Position numbers and translations under genes: made by a program
Shown here: positions 24,848-34,300 of the stretch, one piece after another
Position numbering within the stretch: the first letter of the stretch is position 1
How the letters are laid out: every line of letters begins with the position of its first letter
From: an uncultured Ruminococcus sp.
GTDB lineage: Bacteria; Bacillota; Clostridia; Monoglobales; Monoglobaceae
Assembly: GCA_902791425.1 (NCBI GenBank)
Contig: CADAVS010000003.1
Coordinates: 1 to 39,770 of the forward strand
Reading direction: 5' to 3'
DNA length: 39,770 nt
The notes under the pieces: model-generated
The model's database searches: none
Told to the model about the DNA's origin: nothing
Seen by the model: only the letters and a program-made list of their open reading frames with translations

Positions 24848-27800
24848 ATGAAAAAAATTATCAGCATTGTAATTGCTATTGTAATTTTGTCAACAATGCT
24901 CCTGCCAATGACATCATTGGCAGGGAATGTAGACGATATTTCATTCGTCAGAGAAAAAAATCAATATTTCTTTGAAGATTTTTCGGCTTATGATGGCACC
25001 AATATGGATAGTGCTAATTTGAACAATGGCAAAAATATTGGTTACTATACCAGAAGCGTAGCTGTGGATGGTGTAAACGTTCCGAATGTTAAGCAGTATG
25101 TGTATGATGACGGAAACATTGCGGTAGCTCCCTATTTGAGCGGGCAGACTTTCGTTTTGGTTGGACCAAGAGGTAAATCCTCAACAGCACAATACAACGA
25201 ATATGACTTTATATTAGATAAAACTAATTTTGAGGACGCGGGCAACGCTCTCGTACTGAGTTACGATTTGTATGTCCCTTACTCCAGAAGTAACAAAACA
25301 AAATTTTCCGCATATTTGGCATTTGGATATCAGGGTAAGGATTTTAATGGTCAGTCGGGTATTGCTAAAGGTCCGCAACTTGTAAACAGTTCGTCCGGTC
25401 AGAGTTTTACAGGTTGGAATAGTGAGCAAATCGTTGACGGAGCTCAGTATATTGTTAATGCTCAAGACAAGGGCGGCTCAACTATGAACATAAGCATTCC
25501 AAATGACGGAGGCAAATGGTTTGATATTGAAACCTTCGTGGTTTATGACGATGAGCAGAAGGCATATGTGTCATGGAATACTGTAGACGGCGAGCCAATC
25601 AGATGTACGACAGGTTCGTCTGAGGGCGAAATTGCAAAGCTTGTTGCAAAACCGACTGATGATATTCTTCCTAAACTAAAGGATGAGAGAAGAAATGTTT
25701 GGTTCCAGTTTGGTAACGGAACAGCTGAAGAAGATGGTTATGCTATAGATAATATTGCTATAAAACTGTATAACGGTTGTAAAATTGATAACTTTTTATC
25801 TTTATATCCCGACGAAACTACGATAGAAATTCCCGTTTACAATGGCTATGATTTTTCTGACGGTGCACCCGAGGAGATTAAGAGAGGCGTATTTTCAACA
25901 GAGGCTCTAAAAGCAGATAACGGAGTAACACTTACAAAATATGCCGCAGATGACAAGCTTCTTTTAAACGGAGAAAAAGTTACAGATTACAGTATATCTT
26001 CAAATAAAAATGTGGTAATACTTAATGATGTGGCAGAGAGAGACCCCGGCGAATGTATGATGCTTGAGATGAATGGACTTGAGTCTGCGGACGGCAAGGT
26101 ATTAAACAACAGAATGTTTATAGCACCGTCTGAAAACTTTAAAGGAATTGTAGACAAGCATTTCTTTGATGTAAGCGGAGTGGAGATTGCAGTTGATGAT
26201 ATAAATAATATATCTCCTGCAACAGCTACAATTGAGCTGGAATTAATTGGAGTAAGCAGTGCTGTTATTAAAAACGCGGACAATACTGCAACTTGGACTG
26301 CTGATAATGGTGTATTTGACTTTACTTCTGTTCCGCTCAGAACAAATACAGAATATACAATTTACTTAGACGGCGGAGAATATACCAAATTTAAAACAGT
26401 GGAAAACGGTTCCCTTACATTCGGCAATTTTACAAAGAGTTCCGATGCCGTAAATGTTAAATACACCAACACATTCGACGATGATCGGACTGTCTATGCG
26501 ATTGTTATGAATTTTGATGAAAACGGCAGATATATTGCAGGTAATGTAGCTCCAAAGACACTTGCCGGAACTTCAAGCAGTACTGTTACTGTAGATTTAA
26601 ACAGTGTTTCCGGTACTTCTTACAGCAAGGTTGTAATTGTAGACGGATTACAGACTTTAAACGCATTTACAGATGTATATTCCACGAACGGCAATAACAT
26701 CGTTTCTGAAAAAGCTGAAGCTTCAAATGCTTTAGAGTCAGAGAATTTTGATAATAATGGTTCGGTTGTTGTAAAGGGTAATCTTGGAAGCGGTGAAACC
26801 CAGAGAGTTACAGCTGTACTTATAGACGCAGAAGGGAATTTCGTATATGCTAATGATGTAAAGTCTGCAAATGACGGCTCGTATATTTTTAGTATTGATA
26901 TGACAAGCGATATTGCTACAGGTACATACTATTTATATGTTGCGGCAGACGGAAAAGTTTTTGAGAACGGAAAAGAGATACACTATTCAAAGGATGCAAG
27001 TACTGCCATTGCACTTGTAAATAAGGCACAGACTAAAGAAGAGCTTGCGGATATAATTAAAAAGAATCAGGCAGATCTTGAATTCTATTATGATGAATAC
27101 TATGCTCATTTCAACGACAGCGAAAAAGTTATGGTAGCATCAATTTTAATCGGTGAAAAAGAAGACTTAAAAAAATCTAACGGTATTGGATTTGTTACCA
27201 CTGACAAAAACGCGGCAACAAGTGCCTTTAGAAAAGCGGTTATCGTTGCGGCTGTATCTGCCGGCTCTATCAGCAGTTATACTGAGATGGAAGCTAAAAT
27301 CCAACAGCTTGGCAGCGGCATATTGTATGAATGGGTAAATGAAAACGGCAGCAAAGATATATCTTCTGATTTGAAAAAGAAATGGCAGGCGGGTATTATT
27401 TCACGCCTAAATGGTGCAGAGTTTGCAACGACAAGCGACTTCATTAATAAGGTATATGCCGCACTCCTATTTGAATGCATAGCAGATGCTGACGGGCATG
27501 GTAATATTATGGATATGATTAATGACTATATTGATGGAGGCTATATAAGCGGACTTGACAAAAAATATATTACTCCATATGTTTGTAAAAAACTTGTAGG
27601 AAATAATTATACAGGTTTTGAATACTCAATTCTTGCAAAGGATATAAAAAAATATTATGCTGACGAGATTGCTGATGACAACACGGAAAACAGACCCTCG
27701 GGAGGTAGAGGCGGTAGTTTTACCGTTTCAGGTAATACATTAAGCACTCCGGCAACTATTGATGAACAGAATGCTAGCAATGAGATTTTTAACGATATAA

Positions 27801-28327
27801 GCGATTCGTGGGCTAAGGATATAATAATTGAGCTTGCAAATAAAAAAATTATTTCCGGCAAGGACAACGGAAAATTTGCTCCTTCTGACAATATTACAAG
27901 AGAAGAATTTACGGCAATTATAGTAAGAATGTTAGGAATTAACGCTAAAACAGATGCTTCTGTTAATTTTGTCGATGTAAAACCTGGCGACTGGTATTAT
28001 GATTCTGTAAGAATTGCATATCAGCATGGAATTATAAATGGAATAAGTTTTTCGGAATTTGGTGCAGGTGCTAATATCAGTCGACAGGATATGGCTGTTA
28101 TTCTTAAAAATTCCCTTGATTTGCAAGAAATCAGTTATGAAATTTCATCATCGGATTTTGATGATGAAGAACAGATTGCAGAGTATGCAAAGGATGCGGT
28201 AGACGTTCTTTCATCTGTAAGAGTGATACACGGTTATGAGGACGGTCGCTTTAGACCTAATGGGTTGGCTACAAGAGCAGAAGCTGCAAAAGTAATTTAT
28301 GAAGTAATGCAGTTGCTCAACAAATAA
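24848..28327 (+). CDS. S-layer-anchored multidomain surface protein (shared N-module, three SLH domains)
   Basis: 1159 aa; signal peptide ending near 'TSLA-GN'. Residues ~30-310 are the shared module ('YFFEDFSAYDGTN', 'FEDAGNALVLSYDLYVPYS', 'GGKWFDIETFVVYDDEQKAYVSWNTVDGEP', 'AIDNIAIKLY'). Next is an Ig-like part ('ETTIEIPVYNGY', ~320-430), the beta module 'VKYTNTFDDDRTVYAIVMNFDENGRY' (~520-617), another Ig-like domain (~627-715), a long helical region (~720-950) and a Gly-rich linker. Three SLH domains follow (~978-1159): 'FNDISDSWAKDIIIELANKKIISG', 'FVDVKPGDWYYDSVRIAYQHGIING' and 'YAKDAVDVLSSVRVIHGYEDGRFRP'. SLH domains bind pyruvylated secondary wall polymers. No catalytic site is seen, so it probably acts as a glycan-binding or scaffolding anchor. 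Confidence 0.85.
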   Translation: MKKIISIVIAIVILSTMLLPMTSLAGNVDDISFVREKNQYFFEDFSAYDGTNMDSANLNNGKNIGYYTRSVAVDGVNVPNVKQYVYDDGNIAVAPYLSGQTFVLVGPRGKSSTAQYNEYDFILDKTNFEDAGNALVLSYDLYVPYSRSNKTKFSAYLAFGYQGKDFNGQSGIAKGPQLVNSSSGQSFTGWNSEQIVDGAQYIVNAQDKGGSTMNISIPNDGGKWFDIETFVVYDDEQKAYVSWNTVDGEPIRCTTGSSEGEIAKLVAKPTDDILPKLKDERRNVWFQFGNGTAEEDGYAIDNIAIKLYNGCKIDNFLSLYPDETTIEIPVYNGYDFSDGAPEEIKRGVFSTEALKADNGVTLTKYAADDKLLLNGEKVTDYSISSNKNVVILNDVAERDPGECMMLEMNGLESADGKVLNNRMFIAPSENFKGIVDKHFFDVSGVEIAVDDINNISPATATIELELIGVSSAVIKNADNTATWTADNGVFDFTSVPLRTNTEYTIYLDGGEYTKFKTVENGSLTFGNFTKSSDAVNVKYTNTFDDDRTVYAIVMNFDENGRYIAGNVAPKTLAGTSSSTVTVDLNSVSGTSYSKVVIVDGLQTLNAFTDVYSTNGNNIVSEKAEASNALESENFDNNGSVVVKGNLGSGETQRVTAVLIDAEGNFVYANDVKSANDGSYIFSIDMTSDIATGTYYLYVAADGKVFENGKEIHYSKDASTAIALVNKAQTKEELADIIKKNQADLEFYYDEYYAHFNDSEKVMVASILIGEKEDLKKSNGIGFVTTDKNAATSAFRKAVIVAAVSAGSISSYTEMEAKIQQLGSGILYEWVNENGSKDISSDLKKKWQAGIISRLNGAEFATTSDFINKVYAALLFECIADADGHGNIMDMINDYIDGGYISGLDKKYITPYVCKKLVGNNYTGFEYSILAKDIKKYYADEIADDNTENRPSGGRGGSFTVSGNTLSTPATIDEQNASNEIFNDISDSWAKDIIIELANKKIISGKDNGKFAPSDNITREEFTAIIVRMLGINAKTDASVNFVDVKPGDWYYDSVRIAYQHGIINGISFSEFGAGANISRQDMAVILKNSLDLQEISYEISSSDFDDEEQIAEYAKDAVDVLSSVRVIHGYEDGRFRPNGLATRAEAAKVIYEVMQLLNK

Positions 28328-28355
28328 TCAGACTTTAAAAAGGAAGTGAACTTGA

Positions 28356-30998
28356 ATGAAGAAAATAATTGCATTACTTTTAGTGTTTTCACTAATCATA
28401 CCCGGTATGATTATGCCTTCGTTTGCAGTGGAGGTCACAAATGAACATTACGGTGAGGATATTATCAATGAGCTTGAAATACTAAAACATCTCAATATAG
28501 CGGAACAAGATACAGACCTTTCGAAAAAAGTTACAAGAAAAGAGTTTGCAGAGTATATCGGAAAAATGTTAAACCTTGGTACACAAGGACGGACAAACCG
28601 TGTTTATTTTACAGATGTACCCTCCGGCAGTATTATAAATGACTTGGTAGAGCTTGGAATATTTAACGGTACTGTTGCGGAAACTTTTTCACCCAACGAT
28701 GAGATTGTGCTTTCACACGCTTGTGTGGCTCTTGTAAGAGCTTTAGGCTATGTTTACAATGACTCAGACAGTGAGAATATTTATCAGACTATTGTAAGAC
28801 GTTTAGATATTGACGAAGATGTAGTATATGATGACGGAGCTACAAACCGTAATATACTCATTATGATTTACAACACCCTGATGACAGCTGTAGCAGAACC
28901 ATCATATGAAAGAGATAAGTCAGGTGTATGGTCACACAATGTGAAGTGGCGGAAAGATGGTCAATCGCTTATTGAAAATGTATTTGATGCTTATGTTATT
29001 GATGATGGCATTGTAACAGAGACTTACATTTCAAGTCTTAGCGGTGCCGGCACAATAAGCAAGGATGAAATTAAAATTGACAAAAAAACATATAAATGCC
29101 AAATTCCCGAAGCTGCCGAACTGATCGGTCAGCATATAAATGCACTTGTTTCAACTAAAGAAAATATTGAAGAAGTTATTTACATTTCAGCTGATGAAAC
29201 AGAAAACGACACTATTGCAATAGATGCAGACGATATTGGCTCTTTTGACGATTATTGTCTTACATATTATGACGAAAACGACAAGGAACGTGAAGTAAAG
29301 TTTGAAACTACTATGTCGCTTATTTACAATGGTGTTGCAGAGAGCAAAAACATTAAAAAGTTTTTTGAATTAAAAGAGGGTACGGTAAAGTGTGTTAAAG
29401 GTCGTGATAACCTTTACAGCGTGGCAATAATAACGGAATTTGTAAATGTACGTGTAGCTAAAGCGGCAAACCTCCATGACTTGATTATTTACACTGAATC
29501 TGTACCTCCGTACAACGCACTTTGCTTTGATGATGCAAGCGATACTTTTAAGAAAGTATATCTTGCAAGCAATGGTACTGAAGTAGGAGCAACGGTTCTG
29601 GTTGCCAGAGATATTCTTTCGGTTATTCGGTCTACTAACGGAAAATACATTAAGGCTTATATTTGCACAGAAACTGTAAAAGGAAAATTAGAATCCATAA
29701 GCAATGCGGTTAATAAAATTTACACAATAAACGGCAAAGAATATGAAGCAGCTCCCGGATTTGACCCATTGGATAAATATAAACTCGGGGACAATGTAGA
29801 GTATATTCTTGATGCAACAGGCAGGCTTGCAGCTGTTTCAAATGCAAATACAACAGGTGATAAAACTGTAGGTTACTTGTACCAGATGAGTAAGAATGAT
29901 TATGCTTTCGACGATGTTAAGCTCAAAATATATACTCAGAACAAAGAACACAAAATTTTTGAATGTGCTGACAAGGTACAAATTGACGGTGTTAGTGTAA
30001 ATAAGGAAGATATCCGTAGAGTTTTAGGCAACGGTTCAGGCGAACTGAAGAGAACTGTGGTTTTCTTTGAAACAAACAGCGAGGGTAAACTGGTTTACAT
30101 AGATACACCGGCCGCTTCAAAAGATGATAGAGAGAGCAGTAACTCACTATGGATATATGAAAAGGAAGGGAATTTCAAATTTGATGATACAAATAAGATG
30201 TTTTATCCCAAATATCCGTTGTGGTATGATACTTTCATCTTCTGCATACCAAGTGAAGACGACTTATATCCCGAGGAACTGTCATTTGATGTATATATGG
30301 ACAAAACAGGACCATTTGTATCCAAAGCGAATTACAGGGTTTCTATGTATAAATTTTCTGATGACACTCCTTTTGTTGATGTAATTACTTACGATTGCGG
30401 AGATAGGTATACAGGTGAAATCTTAAGTTTGGACAAAGTAATGCTTGTCGAAAGAATAAAGCAAGTAAGTGATGAGGATGGTGTTGGCGTATACGTTATA
30501 TGCGGTGCTGAGAATGGTACATACAAGGAATACAGAGTTGAAAACGGAGTTGACATATCAAACATTGGAGAAGGAGATATCATACGCACCGGAAGAAATG
30601 GCAGAGGATATGTTTCAATAAAACCCGAACTTGTATATGATTACAGTGAAGACAAGAAAAGCTGGCCGGGATTTGCAAGTGCTTCTTATGATTCTAATGG
30701 ACGATTTACATTAGGGTATATTGAAGATATATATCACTACAATGTTGGCGGTACAAACAACGGAAGAATGAGTGCCGTGAGCGTATCTACTGTACCGGGC
30801 GGTGAAATTGAAGAAATGTATCTTTTAGATACAAACTCCAACAATTTTATGATTTATGACAGCCTCAAAAGAGATTACAAAGTATATGTAGGCAGCATAA
30901 ATGAGGCTGTATCTAATGATTTAAATACAGGCGAACCATCTAAAATATTTATACACGTAAACGGTACAAATGTTGTAAATGTAATTATATACAGATAA
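28356..30998 (+). CDS. SLH-domain surface protein of unknown function
   Basis: 880 aa; signal peptide ending near 'PSFA-VEV' (residue ~25). The N-terminal ~28-135 holds two SLH-like repeats: 'EDIINELEILKHLNI...KVTRKEFAEYIGKML' and 'YFTDVPSGSIINDLVELGIFNGT...FSPNDEIVLSHACVALVRAL'. A third degenerate repeat may follow. The remaining ~700 residues are beta-rich with recurring segments of the kind 'INGKEYEAAPGF', 'GDNVEYILDATGRLAAV' and 'AKDILSVIR'-like strands, with no catalytic motif recognised. Last gene of the surface operon: it starts 28 nt after the previous stop and is followed by a strong hairpin. It is probably part of the S-layer that displays the neighbouring enzymes; this is inference. 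Confidence 0.8.
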   Translation: MKKIIALLLVFSLIIPGMIMPSFAVEVTNEHYGEDIINELEILKHLNIAEQDTDLSKKVTRKEFAEYIGKMLNLGTQGRTNRVYFTDVPSGSIINDLVELGIFNGTVAETFSPNDEIVLSHACVALVRALGYVYNDSDSENIYQTIVRRLDIDEDVVYDDGATNRNILIMIYNTLMTAVAEPSYERDKSGVWSHNVKWRKDGQSLIENVFDAYVIDDGIVTETYISSLSGAGTISKDEIKIDKKTYKCQIPEAAELIGQHINALVSTKENIEEVIYISADETENDTIAIDADDIGSFDDYCLTYYDENDKEREVKFETTMSLIYNGVAESKNIKKFFELKEGTVKCVKGRDNLYSVAIITEFVNVRVAKAANLHDLIIYTESVPPYNALCFDDASDTFKKVYLASNGTEVGATVLVARDILSVIRSTNGKYIKAYICTETVKGKLESISNAVNKIYTINGKEYEAAPGFDPLDKYKLGDNVEYILDATGRLAAVSNANTTGDKTVGYLYQMSKNDYAFDDVKLKIYTQNKEHKIFECADKVQIDGVSVNKEDIRRVLGNGSGELKRTVVFFETNSEGKLVYIDTPAASKDDRESSNSLWIYEKEGNFKFDDTNKMFYPKYPLWYDTFIFCIPSEDDLYPEELSFDVYMDKTGPFVSKANYRVSMYKFSDDTPFVDVITYDCGDRYTGEILSLDKVMLVERIKQVSDEDGVGVYVICGAENGTYKEYRVENGVDISNIGEGDIIRTGRNGRGYVSIKPELVYDYSEDKKSWPGFASASYDSNGRFTLGYIEDIYHYNVGGTNNGRMSAVSVSTVPGGEIEEMYLLDTNSNNFMIYDSLKRDYKVYVGSINEAVSNDLNTGEPSKIFIHVNGTNVVNVIIYR

Positions 30999-31044
30999 AG
31001 TTTTAATGCAGAGTTGTCTAAATAAATTAAATGTATATCATAAA

Positions 31045-31079
31045 TTAAAGGGCATCCCAAAGTAAAAGATGCCCTTTAA
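31045..31079. terminator. Strong hairpin terminator after the SLH surface operon
   Basis: TTAAAGGGCATC (31045-31056) and GATGCCCTTTAA (31068-31079) form a perfect 12-bp stem around an 11-nt loop, followed by ATGATATTTTTATTTTTT. It closes the operon 21327-30998. Because the arms are flanked by A/T runs it may also stop transcription from the other side. Confidence 0.75.
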
Positions 31080-31353
31080 ATGATATTTTTATTTTTTAAA
31101 ATTGTATTATGGATGTTAATTGAATATTCCAATGAAGTGTTTTATTTCATATTTGAGCATTATATAAAAATTCGAATTCTATCCGTGAATGGTACGGAGT
31201 GTTTACAATATAGCAGAGAATTTTCAATTGGGTATTTTATTCAAAATAGAACCATAAAATTACTATTTGTACAGATTGTAATGGGAGGTAACCTATTTTT
31301 TTTTAAAAATACAGTGAGCAGGTAAAACCATTTGACCTTTATAGGAGGGGATT
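31080..31353. other. Non-coding stretch before the GH/InlB-repeat gene
   Basis: Together with the terminator this fills a 355-nt gap. It is AT-rich. An 81-codon frame at 31080-31325 starts inside the terminator flank, has no RBS and a low-complexity Phe/Ile-rich translation, so I do not call it a gene. The gap must hold the promoter of the next gene, but no convincing -35/-10 pair was found. The RBS is AGGAGGGG at 31343-31350. Confidence 0.6.
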
Positions 31354-34300
31354 ATGATGAAAAAAATTAGTTTGATACTTTCGCTTGTATTAATCTGTAG
31401 CTTATTTGCCGAACAGAGCGTGTCGGCAAAGTATCTTTCGGAAGTTTCGTTCAAAAAGTATGATAATGCGTATTTCTTTGATGATTTTTCTAAATACGAC
31501 GGTACAAACATTGGCGGTGATTTGCAGACAAACAGCATTGGCTACTACGCAATAAATGCCGCAAGATATGTATATGGCGAAAAAGACAGTAATTATGCTG
31601 TTATGCCGAAAGCTACATACAGCACCCCCAGTTATGATAAAAATTACACAGCTCTTGCTTTAGACGGTCCCCGAGGAGGCTGGTTTGCGGATCCTGATGC
31701 ACAACCGCCGATCGCTGCCAGCCCTAATGGATTTCGGTTTAATATTGACAAGGAACACTTTGAAGATGCCGGTGTTGCTCTTGTTTTCAGCTATGATGCT
31801 TACATTCCATATGACAGAAAAGATAATGTTATGGTAGAAAGTTATATAGGCATCAGCACTGACGGCGGTTTGACGTATGATCGCTGGTTAGCCCGAGGCG
31901 GAAAACTTAAGAGTAGTTCAAGCGGTCAGAATATTATTGGATATAACGCATCAAAAACCATAGATGGAACCACAAGTAATGCTCTTAACAATATTACTTC
32001 AACAGGTACTCCGCAGATTGATTTAAAACTTACACAATCTGAACTTGGAAGATGGGTTAATATGCAGACTGTGCTTTCCTATGATGCCCAAAGCAAGTCG
32101 TATATTTCCTGGAATTTGGTTGACGGTGAGCCCATAAAGCAAACTGCTGGTTCAGATGCAGGCAAAATCGCAAAAATTATTGCAACTCCTACCGATGATT
32201 ATCTTAATAAAATTCAAAACAGAGAATGCTTGTCTTTTTTTATCGGAGCACGATACGCAACAGAAGGAAAACCGGTGGCGGTTGATAATGTTGCAATGTA
32301 TCTTTTTAAATCAGCAGAGGCTCAGGACGGAAAAATAGACGGTAAGACAATTACCATCCCTTTTACAAACGGATATAACTATATTTCATCAATTAATCCG
32401 CCAAATCAAGTTACCAAAGGCTGGATTAATACTGATACGGCAAGTAATGTAAAGGTTTATTTAGATGATAAATTAGTAGATGGAACAACAACGGTTACAG
32501 ACGGTAATGTCCTTAAAATTCTTCTTTCCGTGGAACCTTCTGAAGGACAACGTTTAAAAATTGTCCTTGAGGGCGTCGAAGATATTGCGGGTAATCAAGT
32601 AAAACCGGATAATAGGGCATATTCAATAACAAAGCCTGTTATTACAAGTCAATCTAAAGTGGCACCGTTTTCCATTTTCGAAAAAAGTGAGGGTGTACAT
32701 TATATTGTAAATATAGATTCCGGAACATACACAGTTAAAGACTACTTTGGTGAAATAGTAAAAAGCAGTGAATTTTCCAACGGGAAAATAGATATCGCAA
32801 ACCTTAATTTAGGAAGATTTGAAATTACTGTAAATGACGGTATATGCGAAACAAGCGGCGGTTTTTCTGTTGTGCCTGATGTGGATACAAGACGCGATAG
32901 TTCAGAGAGCGGATTTGCATTTTCGGCAATGGCATCCCACACTCCAACCAGTCAAAATTATGAATCTGTTTACGCAAAAACAATAAAACTTGCCGGAGTT
33001 CATTATGTAAGGGAATTTTGCAACGCAGACGAAGTAGATAAACTAACAAGCGAAGGTTCAAAAAGGTACAGAAAACTTCTTAATGAATATGCCGCTAACG
33101 ATATTGGTGTTATGTTTATGTTTCAAGTGTTCCCCGGAAAAAGCAACGGTATCGGTAAAGAAGATGGGCATGCAGTTACAAGAGATATGATTAGCGTATA
33201 CAATAAAGTTAAGTCTATATTTAATCAGCACGGAAACCTTATTGATACAATAGAAATACTAAATGAGGTAGATGTTAATGGTGCAACTGTTTATGATGGA
33301 CCTGATTTGTATGCTGCATTTTTAAAAACAGCTGCAATCGCAGCGGCAGACAGTAAAAGCGATGTTCTTATATCTACTGAGGGTTCTGCTCAAAATCAGT
33401 TCGGATATATGGAAAAATTATTTAGTAATCAGATATCCGATTATTTTGATGTATACAACACCCACTGGTATGAGAATGAAGATGCAGGATGTTCATCAAA
33501 TGTTGTAGAATATCCGGAAAACATAGATGAATATTTCTTTCAGTCAAGACCATATGGACTTACAGAAAAGAAACTCTGGATGGGCGAATTTGGCTTGCGT
33601 ATGAGATATGAAACTGGTCTTGACGATTTGAATATTGAACAGCAAAAAGGTCAGGCAAGAACCGCACCTACTGCTCTCATAACTGCACAGGCAAACGGTG
33701 CCGACAGAATATTCTGGTTTATTCACGGTTATATATCAGAGGCTATATCGGGACAAAATAATGCCAACGGATATGGCACTATTGACGCTAACTACAATCC
33801 TAATATGGTATACAGCTCTATTTCCGCTTTGACTAATGCAATAGGAAATGCAAGGTACAAGGGAAAGTTCGATAATTCCAATACAGAAGTCAATGCTCAC
33901 TGTTATGAAGACGGCAATACCGAAATCGGATGTTTTTGGTCAGATAATGAGCAACAAATAGAACTTTCAGTAAACAGAGGAAATGTTACTCTTACTGATA
34001 TAATGGGTAATGAGAAAACAATATCTGTAAATGACGGAAAAGTTACACTTACCGTTGGACCTGATATTCAATATATAAGAGCCGAAAACGGTTTTTCTTC
34101 AGAGAGTGTACAAAAAAGAGTAGAATATGATAAAGATTATAAAAGAACAAAATTTACAAAGAGTAAAAAAATTGTAATGCTTCCGATTTTTGAAAACAGT
34201 GCATCAGAATGGACAAGGGACAGATCATATATTCTTTCAGGAACATCTGGAAATACTGTTAAACTCAGAGTGTATAATTTTAATGATGAAGAGATGAGCG

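Noticed and set aside
31080-31325. 81-codon ORF between the SLH operon and the giant GH-A gene
   Set aside because: It starts at the flank of the terminator, has no RBS and a Phe/Ile-rich translation without recognisable motifs.
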